From NCBI RefSeq assembly GCF_000719515.1, contig NZ_JOGR01000002.1, positions 124,001-188,000 of the forward strand: a DNA stretch of 64,000 nucleotides, in the 5' to 3' direction. The notes under the pieces were generated by a model. The model did not search any database. It saw nothing but the letters and a program-made list of their open reading frames with translations, and was not told the origin of the DNA. Both the position numbers and the translations under genes were made by a program. Positions within the stretch are counted from its first letter, which is position 1, and each line of letters opens with the position of its first letter. This document shows positions 34,578 through 43,172 of the stretch, one piece after another. This stretch comes from Glycomyces sp. NRRL B-16210. Its GTDB lineage: Bacteria; Actinomycetota; Actinomycetes; Mycobacteriales; Micromonosporaceae.

Positions 34578-35771
34578 ATGCGACGGTTGCACGGAGTCGC
34601 CGGCGTCGCCGCGCTGGCGCTCGCCATGACCGCCTGCGGCGGCGAGGACGACGCGCCGGGCGAGCGCGACGCGATCGTCCAGATGCTCAACGAGAGCCGC
34701 GTGCTCGAAGCCGAGGCGGCCGCGATCGAGTACCGGCTCATCGAGCGCTGCCTCGAAGACCGCGGCCACACCGTCCACGACCCGCGCGAGTTCATGACCT
34801 GGGAACCCGCCGAGCTCACCGCGGTCGCGGACGAGCACCCGCACGCCCGATCGCTGCCCGAGCGCGACCTCGCCGCCGAATGGGGCTTCGGCCTGTGGGT
34901 CTACGAGGAGGGGGCCGACCCCGACGCGTGGCGCGAGTACGAGGACGCCGCATGGTCCTCGACCCCACAGGACACCTGGGACGAGGTCGACGCCGCCGAC
35001 TTCGAGGCCCTGAGCCCCGAGGACCGGTACTCCTGGTACGTCGACTTCCTCGGCCGCGACCACGCGCGCTGGCTCTACGGCGAGTACTTCGGCTTCGAAG
35101 CGCCCGAAGAGAACCGCCCCGACGATGAGGACGGCGCGATCGTGATCGAGGAGGACATCTCCGAGCAGCCCCCGCCCGGCGGCTGCCGCTCGGCGATGAT
35201 CGAGGCCCTGTACGGCGAACCGCACCTCGTCGAGACCGAAGGCGGCAGCGCCGACAGCGTCGACGGCTACGTGGAATGGGCCTACCGCCCCGCGGTCCCG
35301 CTCGCCGACGTGTCCTCCCTCTACTCGGTCGAGGCCGCCATCGAACAGGTCCAGGACCTCCTCGTCGCCGACTTCCGCCAACAGGTCGCCGCAGAAGAGG
35401 AGGACTTCCTGTCCTGCGTGGCCGACCGCGGCCACGGCGGCTGGGACTTCGAGGACCGCGGCGGCCTCGACCTCTTCGACTACTGGGGGCAGATCTACTC
35501 CGGCGGCGACTACCCGGGCGGCGACGGCGGCTCGTTCCCCGACCCGCCCTCGAACCTCCCCTCCGACTTCGCGTCGCTGCGCGAACTCGAGATCGCGATG
35601 GCCGTCGACCTCGCCGAATGCGCCGACGACTCCGGGCTGCGCGAAGCGGCCGAGACGACCTGGACCGAGGTCAACCGCGACTACTACGAGTCGGTGGAGA
35701 CCGAGATGTACTCCTGGCAGGAGGAGATGCGCGCGGTCGTCGAGCACGGCCAAGAACTCCTCGACGGCTGA
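34578..35771 (+). CDS. Acidic secreted lipoprotein, unknown function
   Basis: 397 aa; ATG 34578 with GGAGG upstream. Signal peptide with lipobox ALAMTACGG (Cys 20). The mature part is very acidic (Asp/Glu-rich) with many Trp and Tyr and few Cys (RLIERCLEDRGHTV; DFLSCVADRGHGGW; DLAECADDSGL); these paired Cys in similar C-x-x-D-R-G-like contexts suggest a duplicated fold with disulfides. No catalytic motif. Similar actinobacterial lipoproteins are common and uncharacterised. Followed by a strong hairpin. Confidence 0.8.
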   Translation: MRRLHGVAGVAALALAMTACGGEDDAPGERDAIVQMLNESRVLEAEAAAIEYRLIERCLEDRGHTVHDPREFMTWEPAELTAVADEHPHARSLPERDLAAEWGFGLWVYEEGADPDAWREYEDAAWSSTPQDTWDEVDAADFEALSPEDRYSWYVDFLGRDHARWLYGEYFGFEAPEENRPDDEDGAIVIEEDISEQPPPGGCRSAMIEALYGEPHLVETEGGSADSVDGYVEWAYRPAVPLADVSSLYSVEAAIEQVQDLLVADFRQQVAAEEEDFLSCVADRGHGGWDFEDRGGLDLFDYWGQIYSGGDYPGGDGGSFPDPPSNLPSDFASLRELEIAMAVDLAECADDSGLREAAETTWTEVNRDYYESVETEMYSWQEEMRAVVEHGQELLDG

Positions 35772-35774
35772 CCC

Positions 35775-35804
35775 GACCGGTTCGGGCCGCGGCCCGAACC
35801 GGTC
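35775..35804. terminator. Bidirectional hairpin terminator
   Basis: A perfect 30-bp palindrome beginning GACCGGTTCGGGCC lies exactly between the convergent lipoprotein (ends 35771) and TPR-CHAT gene (ends 35807). Confidence 0.8.
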
Positions 35805-35806
35805 CT

Positions 35807-38800
35807 TCATGGACCGAGATGCACGAACCGGGCCCAGTAGGCGGCGTCGCGCGGCGCCTCGGCCCGGAGCGCGCGAACGGCCTTGTGCAGCGCGAAGGCG
35901 CTGGCGGACAAGTCGACTCGGCCGTCCTGGAGCACCCCGCGGTAGAAGCGCTCGGCCACGAACGAGGCGGCGCCGTCGAAGACCGTCCACAGTGTTCCGA
36001 TCACGTGCGTCCAGCCGGTGTACTGCATGGCGGCCGCGACGTTCATTGCCTCGTCGAGGTTGACCGCCCCGCCGGTGGCGGTCTGGCAGGCCGACAGGAA
36101 CGCCAGGCCCCGCGGCCCCGGAGCGATCTGCGCGAGGTCGTCCACGCGGACCAGTCCGGCGGTCTCCCAGTCGAAGGGCACGAGCCCGCCTTCGGCGGGC
36201 CATCGCAGATCCTGGACGCCGTGCGAGGCGATGTGCGCCATCGAATGAGCGCTGAGCCCCGCGATGATCGCCTCGCGGGTCGCCGCTCCCTCGGACAGCG
36301 AGGTGATCTCGGCCCCGAACAGCTCCGTGAACATGCGCCGCTCCTTCGCGACGCCGGGCAGTCTTGCGAACGGACCCGGGGTCTCGGCGATCGACACCAG
36401 CAGCGGAGCGGGGTCCGGGTCCTGCGGCACGGCCCGCGAGCGCGCGTGCGCCAGCGCGCGGAGCGTCGGCGCATAGGAGGAGACGGCGCGATCGAGGACG
36501 GCACTGCCGTCGTCGCGGCCGTGGTATCCGGCGGCGTGGATCGGCAGCAGCGTCAGCGCACCGGTGGGGCACCACCAGATCCGGGGGAGTCCCGATTTTC
36601 TGGGGCCGAAGCCGAGATGGCCAAGCACCGGTTCGGTGACGTTGTCCCACAGCCACTCCAGGACCCGGTTGGCCTCGGCTTCCAACTCCGGATCGCGCTT
36701 TGGACCGGTGTTGCGCTGCAACGCGTTCAGGTACCGATTCGTCTCCGCGGCGAGTTCGGCCTGCGTGAACCGCAGCGGCACGACCTCGATCACGTCGGGC
36801 GACAACACCAGTGCGTCGCAGCGCCACCGGCTCGCGTTGAGGATCACGACCGGTCCGGTTCCCGGCGGCGGCATGAGGCTCGCGAGGCGCGGCGGGCCCA
36901 TGAACGCCGCCGGGTCCGGGAACCGCTCGGTCGGCGGCAGGGCCCGGATGCGCGCCAGCAGGTCGTCGAGGCGGTGGGCGGCCCGGCTCTGATGCCGCAG
37001 CGGTTCGGCGACGAGGTTCGACGGGCCTTCGGCACCGATCGGGTCGAGCACCGCGAGGTACGTTGCCAACTCGGCGGCGAGGTCCGGGTGGGCCTCGCGC
37101 AGTTGGTCCGGCTCCGTGCGCAGATCGAGCAGCTGACCCCACAACAGGCCCCGGCCCTGTTCCAGCAGCCGCACGGCCTCCTCCGGATCACCGGCGGCGA
37201 TCGCGCACGCGGCCGCGTCCGCGGCCAGTGCTCCGGCCTCCGCTTCGAGCAGGTGCCGCCGATCGCCGCGATCGAGGCCGTGCCGCGCCAGCCTCGGCAG
37301 GAGCCCCACCGCCGCCCGCAGCAGCGGCAGCGCTCGCGCGGAGGCCGACTCGCCTTGGAGCATCAGGGTTCTGGCCGCGAGGTGGGCGGCCCGGACGCGC
37401 AGTGACACGGGCCCGGTCGGGACGGCTGCGGCGGCGGCGAAGTTCGCGACGGCCGCCGAGTCGGACGCCTCGTCGCCGCTCGCGCCGGACAGGTCGCCGA
37501 GGGCCTTGGCGAGGACCCAGTGCATGTTGGTGCGGTTCGGGCTGTCCTCAGGCGTGCTCGCGAGCGCATGGCGCGCCAACGCTATCGCCTCAAGCAGGTC
37601 GTCCCTATCGGACGATTCGGTGAATCGCCGATGGAGCATCTCCGCGAGGTTGGCGAGCGCGACCGGGCGGAGGGGATCGCCTTCGCCCGTCGCGGTCACC
37701 GCCTCGCGTGCCAGCGACACGGCCGCCTCCAGATCGGCGAGGTCGCGTCCGGCAGGGTCGGCGCTCAAGTACCGGTCGAGGTGCGCTCCGGCGAGATAGG
37801 TGCACCGTAGTGGGCGGTGCACGTGCTCGGCGGGGGCCAGGTCGAGCGCTTCGCGTCCGACGAGGACGGCCTCGTCGAGCGCCTCGCGCTCCCCGAACCG
37901 CCGATACCTGTTGACGAGCACGGCGGTCAGCGTGCTCGCGCGAGCCGCCCGGCCCGGATGCGATGCGGGCGTTCGGGTCAGCGCCTCGTCGGCGGCGTCG
38001 AGGGCTTCGTCCAGGTCGCGCGCGTCGCCGGTGAGCTGGTATCGGGCCCGGAACACGGCGGCGAGATTGGCGAGGAGACCGACCTTGAGCGGACTGCCTT
38101 CGGCCGCTTCCAGGAACGCTCCCCGCGCCACCGCCACCGCCTCGTCGATCTGCTCCAGTTCGCCGGTGCGCTCAGCGCGCTGGAGCAGAGTGGTCGCCAG
38201 GTTGGAGTGCACCGCCGCCCGCTGGTGGTCGCCGGGCGGGAACGCTTCGATAGCGCTGCGGAACAGGTCCGCCGCCGTTTCGAGGTCCGCGAGTTCGCCG
38301 GTGCGCTCGGCGAGTTCGCGCAGCGCGTTCCCGGCGTTCGACAGGACCGGTCCGCGGTTGACCATGCCGACCGGGATGGTGCGCAAGGAGACCAGGGCGA
38401 GGTCGGCCGCCTCCGCGATGTCCTCGAACCGCGAGGTCCGCTGGAACAGCGCCACCAGGGCCCGGGAGAGGTTGGAAGCCCGCTGGCAGAAGAACGGCGA
38501 TGACGGCGCCGTCCCGTCGAAGGCGCTTCGACCGGCCGCGACGGCCTGTTCGAGGTCCGCGATGCTCCCGGTGACGGTGTACCGGCTCAGAAGCGCGTTG
38601 CCGAGGGCGGCCTGAAGTCTCCCCGCGTCCTCTTCGGACCCGCCACTGTCAATGAGCCCTTTGACGACGCGAACGGCCTCGTCCGCGTCCGCGACCGCAC
38701 CGCTGCGATCCGCCCTGACCCGGAGCGCCTCGGCCAGCAGCGGTGCCACCGTGCCGTGGTACCGGTGCCCGACCGGGAACCGGTCGAGGGCCGCACGCCA

Positions 38801-39475
38801 CGATGCTACGGCCGCGTCGAGGTCGGGCGCTTCCCCCGTCGCTTCGAACCGCTGCCAGTGCATCGATCCGAGGTTGAACCGATTGGACCCGTGGTCCTCG
38901 TGATCGGCCGGAGTGGCCGCCACAGCCGCCTTCCAGCCGTCCACGGCGGCATGAAGGTCCTCGATGCGACCAGTCGCGTTGGCGCGCTGCTGTAGACCGA
39001 GGGCGAGGTCGGCGATGTAGGTCCGGCGATGCGGATCGTCGCCGGATGCGGCGGCGACGGCGGCCCGGCAGCAGTCGATCGCCTGGTCGAGGCGGGCCGG
39101 TTCGCCGAGCATGACCGAGCGCCCGAATTCGGCGGTCCCGAGCCGCCACAGGCGGAACGCTCGGTCGGGATGCGAATCCGGCGCGCCTGCGAGCCAGGCC
39201 CGGCCGACCGCGACCATCTCGTGCAGGTCATTGATGTCGCGCACGATTTCGGCTCGCGCCCAGAGGATCTCGGCCAACGACGCCAGATCCTCGATGCGGG
39301 CGCCCTCGGGCTGCGAGACGAGGCTGCGGAACAGCGAGGCCACGAGGTCCAACACGCCCGGGTCGCGCGACGCGATCGCGCGCTCGCGCAGCGCGTCCAG
39401 GCGCGACTCCGCATCGCCGTCGGCACTGATCCCGAGCATCGATTCGAGCCGCTGTGCGAACTCGTGAGGCGACAT
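35807..39475 (-). CDS. TPR-CHAT domain protein (caspase-like protease)
   Basis: 1222 aa. Residues 1-850 are degenerate TPR units (each like LEAAVDGWKAAVAATPADH...NRFNLG; repeated phrase A-x-R-T-G-E/D-x-x-D-L-E/D-x-A-V). The C-terminal third is a CHAT domain with catalytic His 1085 (HIASHG) and Cys 1130 (FLSACQTA), the caspase/separase-clan dyad. CHAT proteases act in bacterial conflict and cell-suicide systems, often with the TPR part as target sensor. ATG 39475 has GAAGGG five bases upstream. Divergent, 88 bp away, from a Pro-rich protein and a three-TM protein that may be its partners. Confidence 0.92.
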   Translation of the reverse strand: MSPHEFAQRLESMLGISADGDAESRLDALRERAIASRDPGVLDLVASLFRSLVSQPEGARIEDLASLAEILWARAEIVRDINDLHEMVAVGRAWLAGAPDSHPDRAFRLWRLGTAEFGRSVMLGEPARLDQAIDCCRAAVAAASGDDPHRRTYIADLALGLQQRANATGRIEDLHAAVDGWKAAVAATPADHEDHGSNRFNLGSMHWQRFEATGEAPDLDAAVASWRAALDRFPVGHRYHGTVAPLLAEALRVRADRSGAVADADEAVRVVKGLIDSGGSEEDAGRLQAALGNALLSRYTVTGSIADLEQAVAAGRSAFDGTAPSSPFFCQRASNLSRALVALFQRTSRFEDIAEAADLALVSLRTIPVGMVNRGPVLSNAGNALRELAERTGELADLETAADLFRSAIEAFPPGDHQRAAVHSNLATTLLQRAERTGELEQIDEAVAVARGAFLEAAEGSPLKVGLLANLAAVFRARYQLTGDARDLDEALDAADEALTRTPASHPGRAARASTLTAVLVNRYRRFGEREALDEAVLVGREALDLAPAEHVHRPLRCTYLAGAHLDRYLSADPAGRDLADLEAAVSLAREAVTATGEGDPLRPVALANLAEMLHRRFTESSDRDDLLEAIALARHALASTPEDSPNRTNMHWVLAKALGDLSGASGDEASDSAAVANFAAAAAVPTGPVSLRVRAAHLAARTLMLQGESASARALPLLRAAVGLLPRLARHGLDRGDRRHLLEAEAGALAADAAACAIAAGDPEEAVRLLEQGRGLLWGQLLDLRTEPDQLREAHPDLAAELATYLAVLDPIGAEGPSNLVAEPLRHQSRAAHRLDDLLARIRALPPTERFPDPAAFMGPPRLASLMPPPGTGPVVILNASRWRCDALVLSPDVIEVVPLRFTQAELAAETNRYLNALQRNTGPKRDPELEAEANRVLEWLWDNVTEPVLGHLGFGPRKSGLPRIWWCPTGALTLLPIHAAGYHGRDDGSAVLDRAVSSYAPTLRALAHARSRAVPQDPDPAPLLVSIAETPGPFARLPGVAKERRMFTELFGAEITSLSEGAATREAIIAGLSAHSMAHIASHGVQDLRWPAEGGLVPFDWETAGLVRVDDLAQIAPGPRGLAFLSACQTATGGAVNLDEAMNVAAAMQYTGWTHVIGTLWTVFDGAASFVAERFYRGVLQDGRVDLSASAFALHKAVRALRAEAPRDAAYWARFVHLGP

Positions 39476-39551
39476 GCGAGCCCTTCGGGGTGATGGATTG
39501 GGAGGGAACCGTTCGGAGGCCGGAGTTCCGTACAGACTAGAACCTCGCGAC

Positions 39552-39564
39552 TACGATTGGCGGA
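39552..39564 (+). promoter_or_regulatory. Putative -10 element of a leaderless promoter
   Basis: TACGAT (39552-39557) fits TANNNT and ends six bases before ATG 39564; only a weak GGCGG stands near the start codon. The same geometry as at 12716. Confidence 0.4.
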
Positions 39565-39752
39565 TGTCCAGCAACGCTGAGGGACCTGAACCCCAGGCCG
39601 ATTCGCCCGATTCCGAGCACGGCCCGAAGCCGCCGCCCGACTCGTCCTGGCTGAGGACCGAGGAAGTGCGCGGCACCGGCCGCGAGCAGCCGCCGCTGCC
39701 GCTGGAACCGAGAAGGCGCCCAAGGGCTTCGCGCGCGAGGCGACCGGAATGA
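39564..39752 (+). CDS. Small Pro-rich acidic/basic protein
   Basis: 62 aa. The first half is acidic and Pro-rich (EGPEPQADSPDSEHGPKPPPDSSW-like), the last 20 residues very basic (Arg/Pro). Probably disordered. The TGA overlaps the ATG of the next gene (ATGA), so it is coupled to the three-TM protein. Divergent from the TPR-CHAT gene; it may be a linker peptide or substrate of that protease, which is speculation. Coding status rests on position and coupling rather than homology. Confidence 0.5.
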   Translation: MSSNAEGPEPQADSPDSEHGPKPPPDSSWLRTEEVRGTGREQPPLPLEPRRRPRASRARRPE

Positions 39753-40261
39753 GCGACCCGCGCCAAGGCGAGGCGTACACCGAGTACGTCGCCGCCGAAC
39801 TCGCCGAGGAGCACCGCCGCCGCGACAACCTGCAAGGCCGCTCGCAATGGCTCGTCACCTCCTCGGCCGTGCTCCTGACGCTCATGAGCGGCATCGCCGT
39901 CTTCATCCAGTTCTCGGAGCCCGTCGCGGTCCCCGGTTGGCTCAGGGTCGGATACGTCCTCGCACTGGCCGCATTGGTAGCCGCCGTGGCCTTCGGCATC
40001 TGGGCCGGACGGGCCTACCGATACCGCGTCGCCGACGGGTCCACGCTCGCGCTCATGCTCGGCGAGCACTGGGGCGACGACCACATCGACGCCCGGAACC
40101 TGGTGGCGAAACTGCGGGTCGCGGAGATCGTCTCGCTTCGCCACGGCAACAACCTCATGGCGAAGTGGACGCTCGCGGGGCAGGTCGCGCAACTGGTCTT
40201 CGTGGTGCTCTTCGCGGTCTGCGCCCTGCTGACCGCCGCGGAGGCGACGCCGAACGGTTGA
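39749..40261 (+). CDS. Three-TM membrane protein, possible effector
   Basis: 170 aa. Three membrane segments (about 35-56, 66-87, 143-164) with a conserved-looking loop (DGSTLALMLGEHWGDDHIDARNLVAKLRVAEIVSLRHGNNLMAKW, about 96-140) and an N-terminal amphipathic helix (EYVAAELAEEHRRRDNLQGR). The layout resembles actinobacterial 3-TM proteins that neighbour CHAT/TPR or other conflict genes, and Pycsar-like TM effectors, but I cannot assign a family. It overlaps the 62-aa gene by 4 bp. Confidence 0.75.
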   Translation: MSDPRQGEAYTEYVAAELAEEHRRRDNLQGRSQWLVTSSAVLLTLMSGIAVFIQFSEPVAVPGWLRVGYVLALAALVAAVAFGIWAGRAYRYRVADGSTLALMLGEHWGDDHIDARNLVAKLRVAEIVSLRHGNNLMAKWTLAGQVAQLVFVVLFAVCALLTAAEATPNG

Positions 40262-40272
40262 CCCCTGAACAA

Positions 40273-40304
40273 GGAACGGGCCGGACCCGGGTCCGGCCCG
40301 TTCC
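40273..40304. terminator. Bidirectional hairpin terminator
   Basis: A perfect 32-bp palindrome starting GGAACGGGCCGGACCC lies between the convergent three-TM gene and GH30 gene. Confidence 0.8.
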
Positions 40305-40310
40305 CGCTGC

Positions 40311-41936
40311 TCAGCAGTCGAATTCGAACGCGACCGCCGGTCCGGAGGCGATGAAGCCGAAGACCTCGCGCTCTTGACCCGCCTGGATCTGCCCGTTCCA
40401 GCCCACGTCCGAGGCGGTCACCGCCGAACCCGACTGCGCCCAGTCGGCGTTCCACAGGCTGCTGATCTGCTGGCCGCCGGGCCAGTTCCAACTCACGTTC
40501 CAGCCGTTGAGGGCCTGGGCGCCGGCGCTGAGGACGACGCTGCCCTGCCAGCTCCCGCCCCAGTCGCCGACCACCTCGATGCGGCCCCGGCAACCGCCGG
40601 CGCCGCCGTCGTCATCACCGCCGCCGTCACCGTCCCCAGTGGTCACGAAGGTCGAGATGCTCTGGGCCGGAAGCTGAGCCGTGAACGCGCCGTTCGACAC
40701 TGCGAGGTCGCTCTGGGCCGCGAGGTTCCGGCTCGCGTCGGTCAGCCACCAGGAGACGGCCGCGGCATCGGTGCCGCTCAACGTGAACGGCAGGCTCACC
40801 GCCGAGTTGTTCTTGTTGACCGCGACGACGGTGATCTGCGCGTCGGCGTTCTTGTACGCCGAGACGTAGACGTTCGACTGGGGGTTGGCGGTCGCGTCCA
40901 CCCGCTGGTCTCCGGGGCGGACGAACTTGGCGAAGTGCGCCATGTTGGCGCCGCGCTTGCTGATCTGCCCGTTCTCGAGCATGGGGCCGTAGTAGCGGCG
41001 GAGGTACCACCAGATGTAGGTCTGGAACCCGCCGTCGACGAGCGCGCGGTGGACGTGCTCGCCCACGTCGAGCGCCTGCGGCCACAGGTCCGCCGAGTCG
41101 CTGCTGTTGGGGTGGTAGACCTCGGTCATCCACAGTTCCTTGCCCGTGCCGTTCTGCTGGAAGAGCGGGTAGGGGAAGTCGGCGTGCTGCGTGCCGTACA
41201 GGTGCGCGCCGAGGATGTCCATGTTGGCCAGTGCCTGCGGGTCGTTGAGGATCGGGTCCGAGAGGTTCTTGCGGTACTGGAACGACTCAGGGGCGATGAC
41301 CCTCGTGCCGAGGGAGCCGGCGTTCTCGCGCAGGAACCGGGTGATCTCGGTGGCCGTCCAGGCGGTCCACTCCTCGGCGTAGTCGGGTTCGTTCTGCACC
41401 GAGATGGCGTACAGGTTCACGCCGTTGTCGGCCATGAAGTCGGTGAAGTCGTTGAGGTGCTGGGCGTAGGCGGCGTACTGGTCGTACCGCAGCCGGCGGC
41501 CGCCGGAGAAGTTCTCGATCATCGAGGCGGGCGGGTTCCAGGGCGAGGCGATGACCTTCGCCCCGAGCTCGCTGGCGCGCTGCGCGGTGGCGACCTCGCG
41601 GGTCCAGTTCGCGCGGTCCTCGTGGACGGGGATGCGCAGGACGGTGAAGCCGAGTTGGCCCGCGCCGTTGCCGAACGCCGTCTCCCGTTGCGCGGCGGTC
41701 AGGTCGTCGATCCAGACGGTGTGGTTCATGCCGCCGAACCCCTGGATGGTCTGGCGGACCGCGGACGGGTCGACGACCACGCCCGCCTGCGCGGGGGAGG
41801 GCGTCTGCGCGAACGCCTCCCGGGTCGCCACCGCCGCGGCGGCGACGGGAAGGGAGGCGCCCAGGGCGAGCATGGACCGCCGCTTGACGGTGCGAGTGGA
41901 GTGGTTTCGAGGTGCTGTCATGGCCTCGGCCTTCAT
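40311..41936 (-). CDS. Secreted GH30 glucuronoxylanase with C-terminal CBM2
   Basis: 541 aa from ATG 41936 (a second ATG at 41921 is possible). Tat-type signal (VKRRSMLALGASLP) cleaved near AFAQT. The GH30 (xylanase-like subfamily 8) TIM barrel has acid/base Glu 183 (SVQNEPDY) and nucleophile Glu 272 (WMTEVY), followed by a side beta-sandwich (NPQSNVYVSAYKNADAQITVVAVN). A Gly/Asp linker (about 437-452) leads to a CBM2 (about 453-541) bounded by Cys, with exposed Trp (GWNVSWNW, LWNADW) for cellulose or xylan binding. It cuts glucuronoxylan outside the cell. Fits with GH43 and LPMO nearby in a plant-biomass lifestyle. Confidence 0.92.
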   Translation of the reverse strand: MKAEAMTAPRNHSTRTVKRRSMLALGASLPVAAAAVATREAFAQTPSPAQAGVVVDPSAVRQTIQGFGGMNHTVWIDDLTAAQRETAFGNGAGQLGFTVLRIPVHEDRANWTREVATAQRASELGAKVIASPWNPPASMIENFSGGRRLRYDQYAAYAQHLNDFTDFMADNGVNLYAISVQNEPDYAEEWTAWTATEITRFLRENAGSLGTRVIAPESFQYRKNLSDPILNDPQALANMDILGAHLYGTQHADFPYPLFQQNGTGKELWMTEVYHPNSSDSADLWPQALDVGEHVHRALVDGGFQTYIWWYLRRYYGPMLENGQISKRGANMAHFAKFVRPGDQRVDATANPQSNVYVSAYKNADAQITVVAVNKNNSAVSLPFTLSGTDAAAVSWWLTDASRNLAAQSDLAVSNGAFTAQLPAQSISTFVTTGDGDGGGDDDGGAGGCRGRIEVVGDWGGSWQGSVVLSAGAQALNGWNVSWNWPGGQQISSLWNADWAQSGSAVTASDVGWNGQIQAGQEREVFGFIASGPAVAFEFDC

Positions 41937-42317
41937 ATCAGGTGGGTTGCCGGTAATCCGAACCGTCGAAGTCCCGAGCACAGCCCGGTGGCCGACGCCT
42001 TCGGAGGGAACGTGCTGTCGCACAAAGTGGTGGGGATGCCGCACGACCGCTGGCCGAGGTCGTGGCGTGGTCGGGTGCCGTGGTGAGGGCTCGCCGTCGA
42101 ACGCGGTGGTGCGCGCTGTCGACCGGTCTGCCGCGGTGTCTGCCTTGACGAGATCACTGGAGCCCTTCGTCTCGAAGCACCGGCTGTTATCGATCACCAT
42201 CTCGAGAATATTCGTAATTTTCGAGCAGGATATCGAACGCAACCTAGTTCAAACTATAGACAAGTATCGATACAAGGTCAATCCGCCGTGCGGCGCCGAC
42301 ATCCCGAGCACGAACTC
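41937..42317. other. Intergenic region upstream of GH30, with a palindrome
   Basis: About 380 bp between the GH30 start and the RHS fragment. The half next to the RHS fragment is AT-rich (42165-42280) and includes GTATCGATAC (42264-42273), whose core resembles the LacI-type operators further down the window. No coding sequence is supportable; reverse-strand translation of the GH30 frame continues upstream but looks non-coding. Confidence 0.4.
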
Positions 42318-43172
42318 ATGTCCTGGACCAACACCCACGGCGACCGCGTCGCTCTGGTCAACCCCGACACCGGGGATGTCATCACAGGAGGAGGATTCGA
42401 CCCCTTCAGCAGCCCCCTGCCCGACACGACTGTGAGCACCACCGGATTCCAAGGCGGCTACACCGACCCGGTCACCGGCGAAGTCAACGCGCACGCGCGC
42501 TGGTACAACCCCGCCACGGCGACCTTCACCAGCCGAGACACCTGGCAACTCGCCCCCAGCCCGCTAGCACAGGCCAACCGCTACCTCTACGCCAACGCCT
42601 CCCCACTCAACCTTCTGGACCCGAGCGGGCATGCTCCGAGCGGTTGGGACTGGGTCGCGGTAGGACTGTTCGCCCCGCAAATAGCAGTGGGACTTGCAGG
42701 ATACGGAGCGGGTGTCGCCGTATCCGGATGTGCCCGAGGAAGATGCAATACGGCTGCTAAGACTGCCGGCGGGAAGGTCGGGAACGTCGTGCAGAGCTTC
42801 TGGAATTCAAATGACAAGAGAACTAAGAATACCTCGTCCAAGCAGACGCGTAACAGTGCCAATAGTTCCTCTTCATCGTATGGCAACGGCGGCAGTGCCA
42901 GAGCAGGCGGAGGAACCGGGCGAAGCAATGGAATTGGAAACAATGCCACGGATTGGAATCTGCCATGGATTCCCTGGATTCCCTGGATTCCCGGAGTCCC
43001 ACCGCCCCCGGCGGTCCCAATTCCGCTCAGAATTGATCTGACTGCGCTGCTGACGCTCCCGATCGGAACTGCCCAAGCCGCCGCTGACAAGGCACCAGAC
43101 GAGATTGACCTGCTGAATCATATGCTACTAAAGAACGGCCCTGGCGTAGCGCGTGCTAGGTTTCGGAGATGA
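42318..43172 (+). CDS. Orphan RHS repeat-associated toxin tip (5'-truncated)
   Basis: About 284 aa from ATG 42318 (a GTG ten codons upstream is possible). Residues 1-105 are the end of an RHS core (TTGFQGGYTDPVTGEVNAHARWYNPATATFTSRDTW; NRYLYANASPLNLLDPSGH), the place where RHS proteins join their variable C-terminal toxin. The rest is that variable tip: a hydrophobic patch, a Ser/Asn/Gly-rich low-complexity stretch, a WIP WIP WIP repeat and an unidentified C-terminal domain. There is no signal, no N-terminal RHS shell and no upstream RHS gene, so it looks like a displaced orphan cassette. The stop overlaps the immunity gene start (ATGA). Confidence 0.8.
   Translation: MSWTNTHGDRVALVNPDTGDVITGGGFDPFSSPLPDTTVSTTGFQGGYTDPVTGEVNAHARWYNPATATFTSRDTWQLAPSPLAQANRYLYANASPLNLLDPSGHAPSGWDWVAVGLFAPQIAVGLAGYGAGVAVSGCARGRCNTAAKTAGGKVGNVVQSFWNSNDKRTKNTSSKQTRNSANSSSSSYGNGGSARAGGGTGRSNGIGNNATDWNLPWIPWIPWIPGVPPPPAVPIPLRIDLTALLTLPIGTAQAAADKAPDEIDLLNHMLLKNGPGVARARFRR
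42966..42992 (+). repeat. Three tandem 9-bp repeats
   Basis: TGGATTCCC occurs three times in a row (42966-42974, 42975-42983, 42984-42992), encoding Trp-Ile-Pro triplets in the RHS tip. A variable-number tract. Confidence 0.9.

Noticed and set aside
42966..42992. Possible CRISPR or satellite repeat
   Set aside because: Only three 9-bp in-frame units inside a gene; a coding repeat, not an array.
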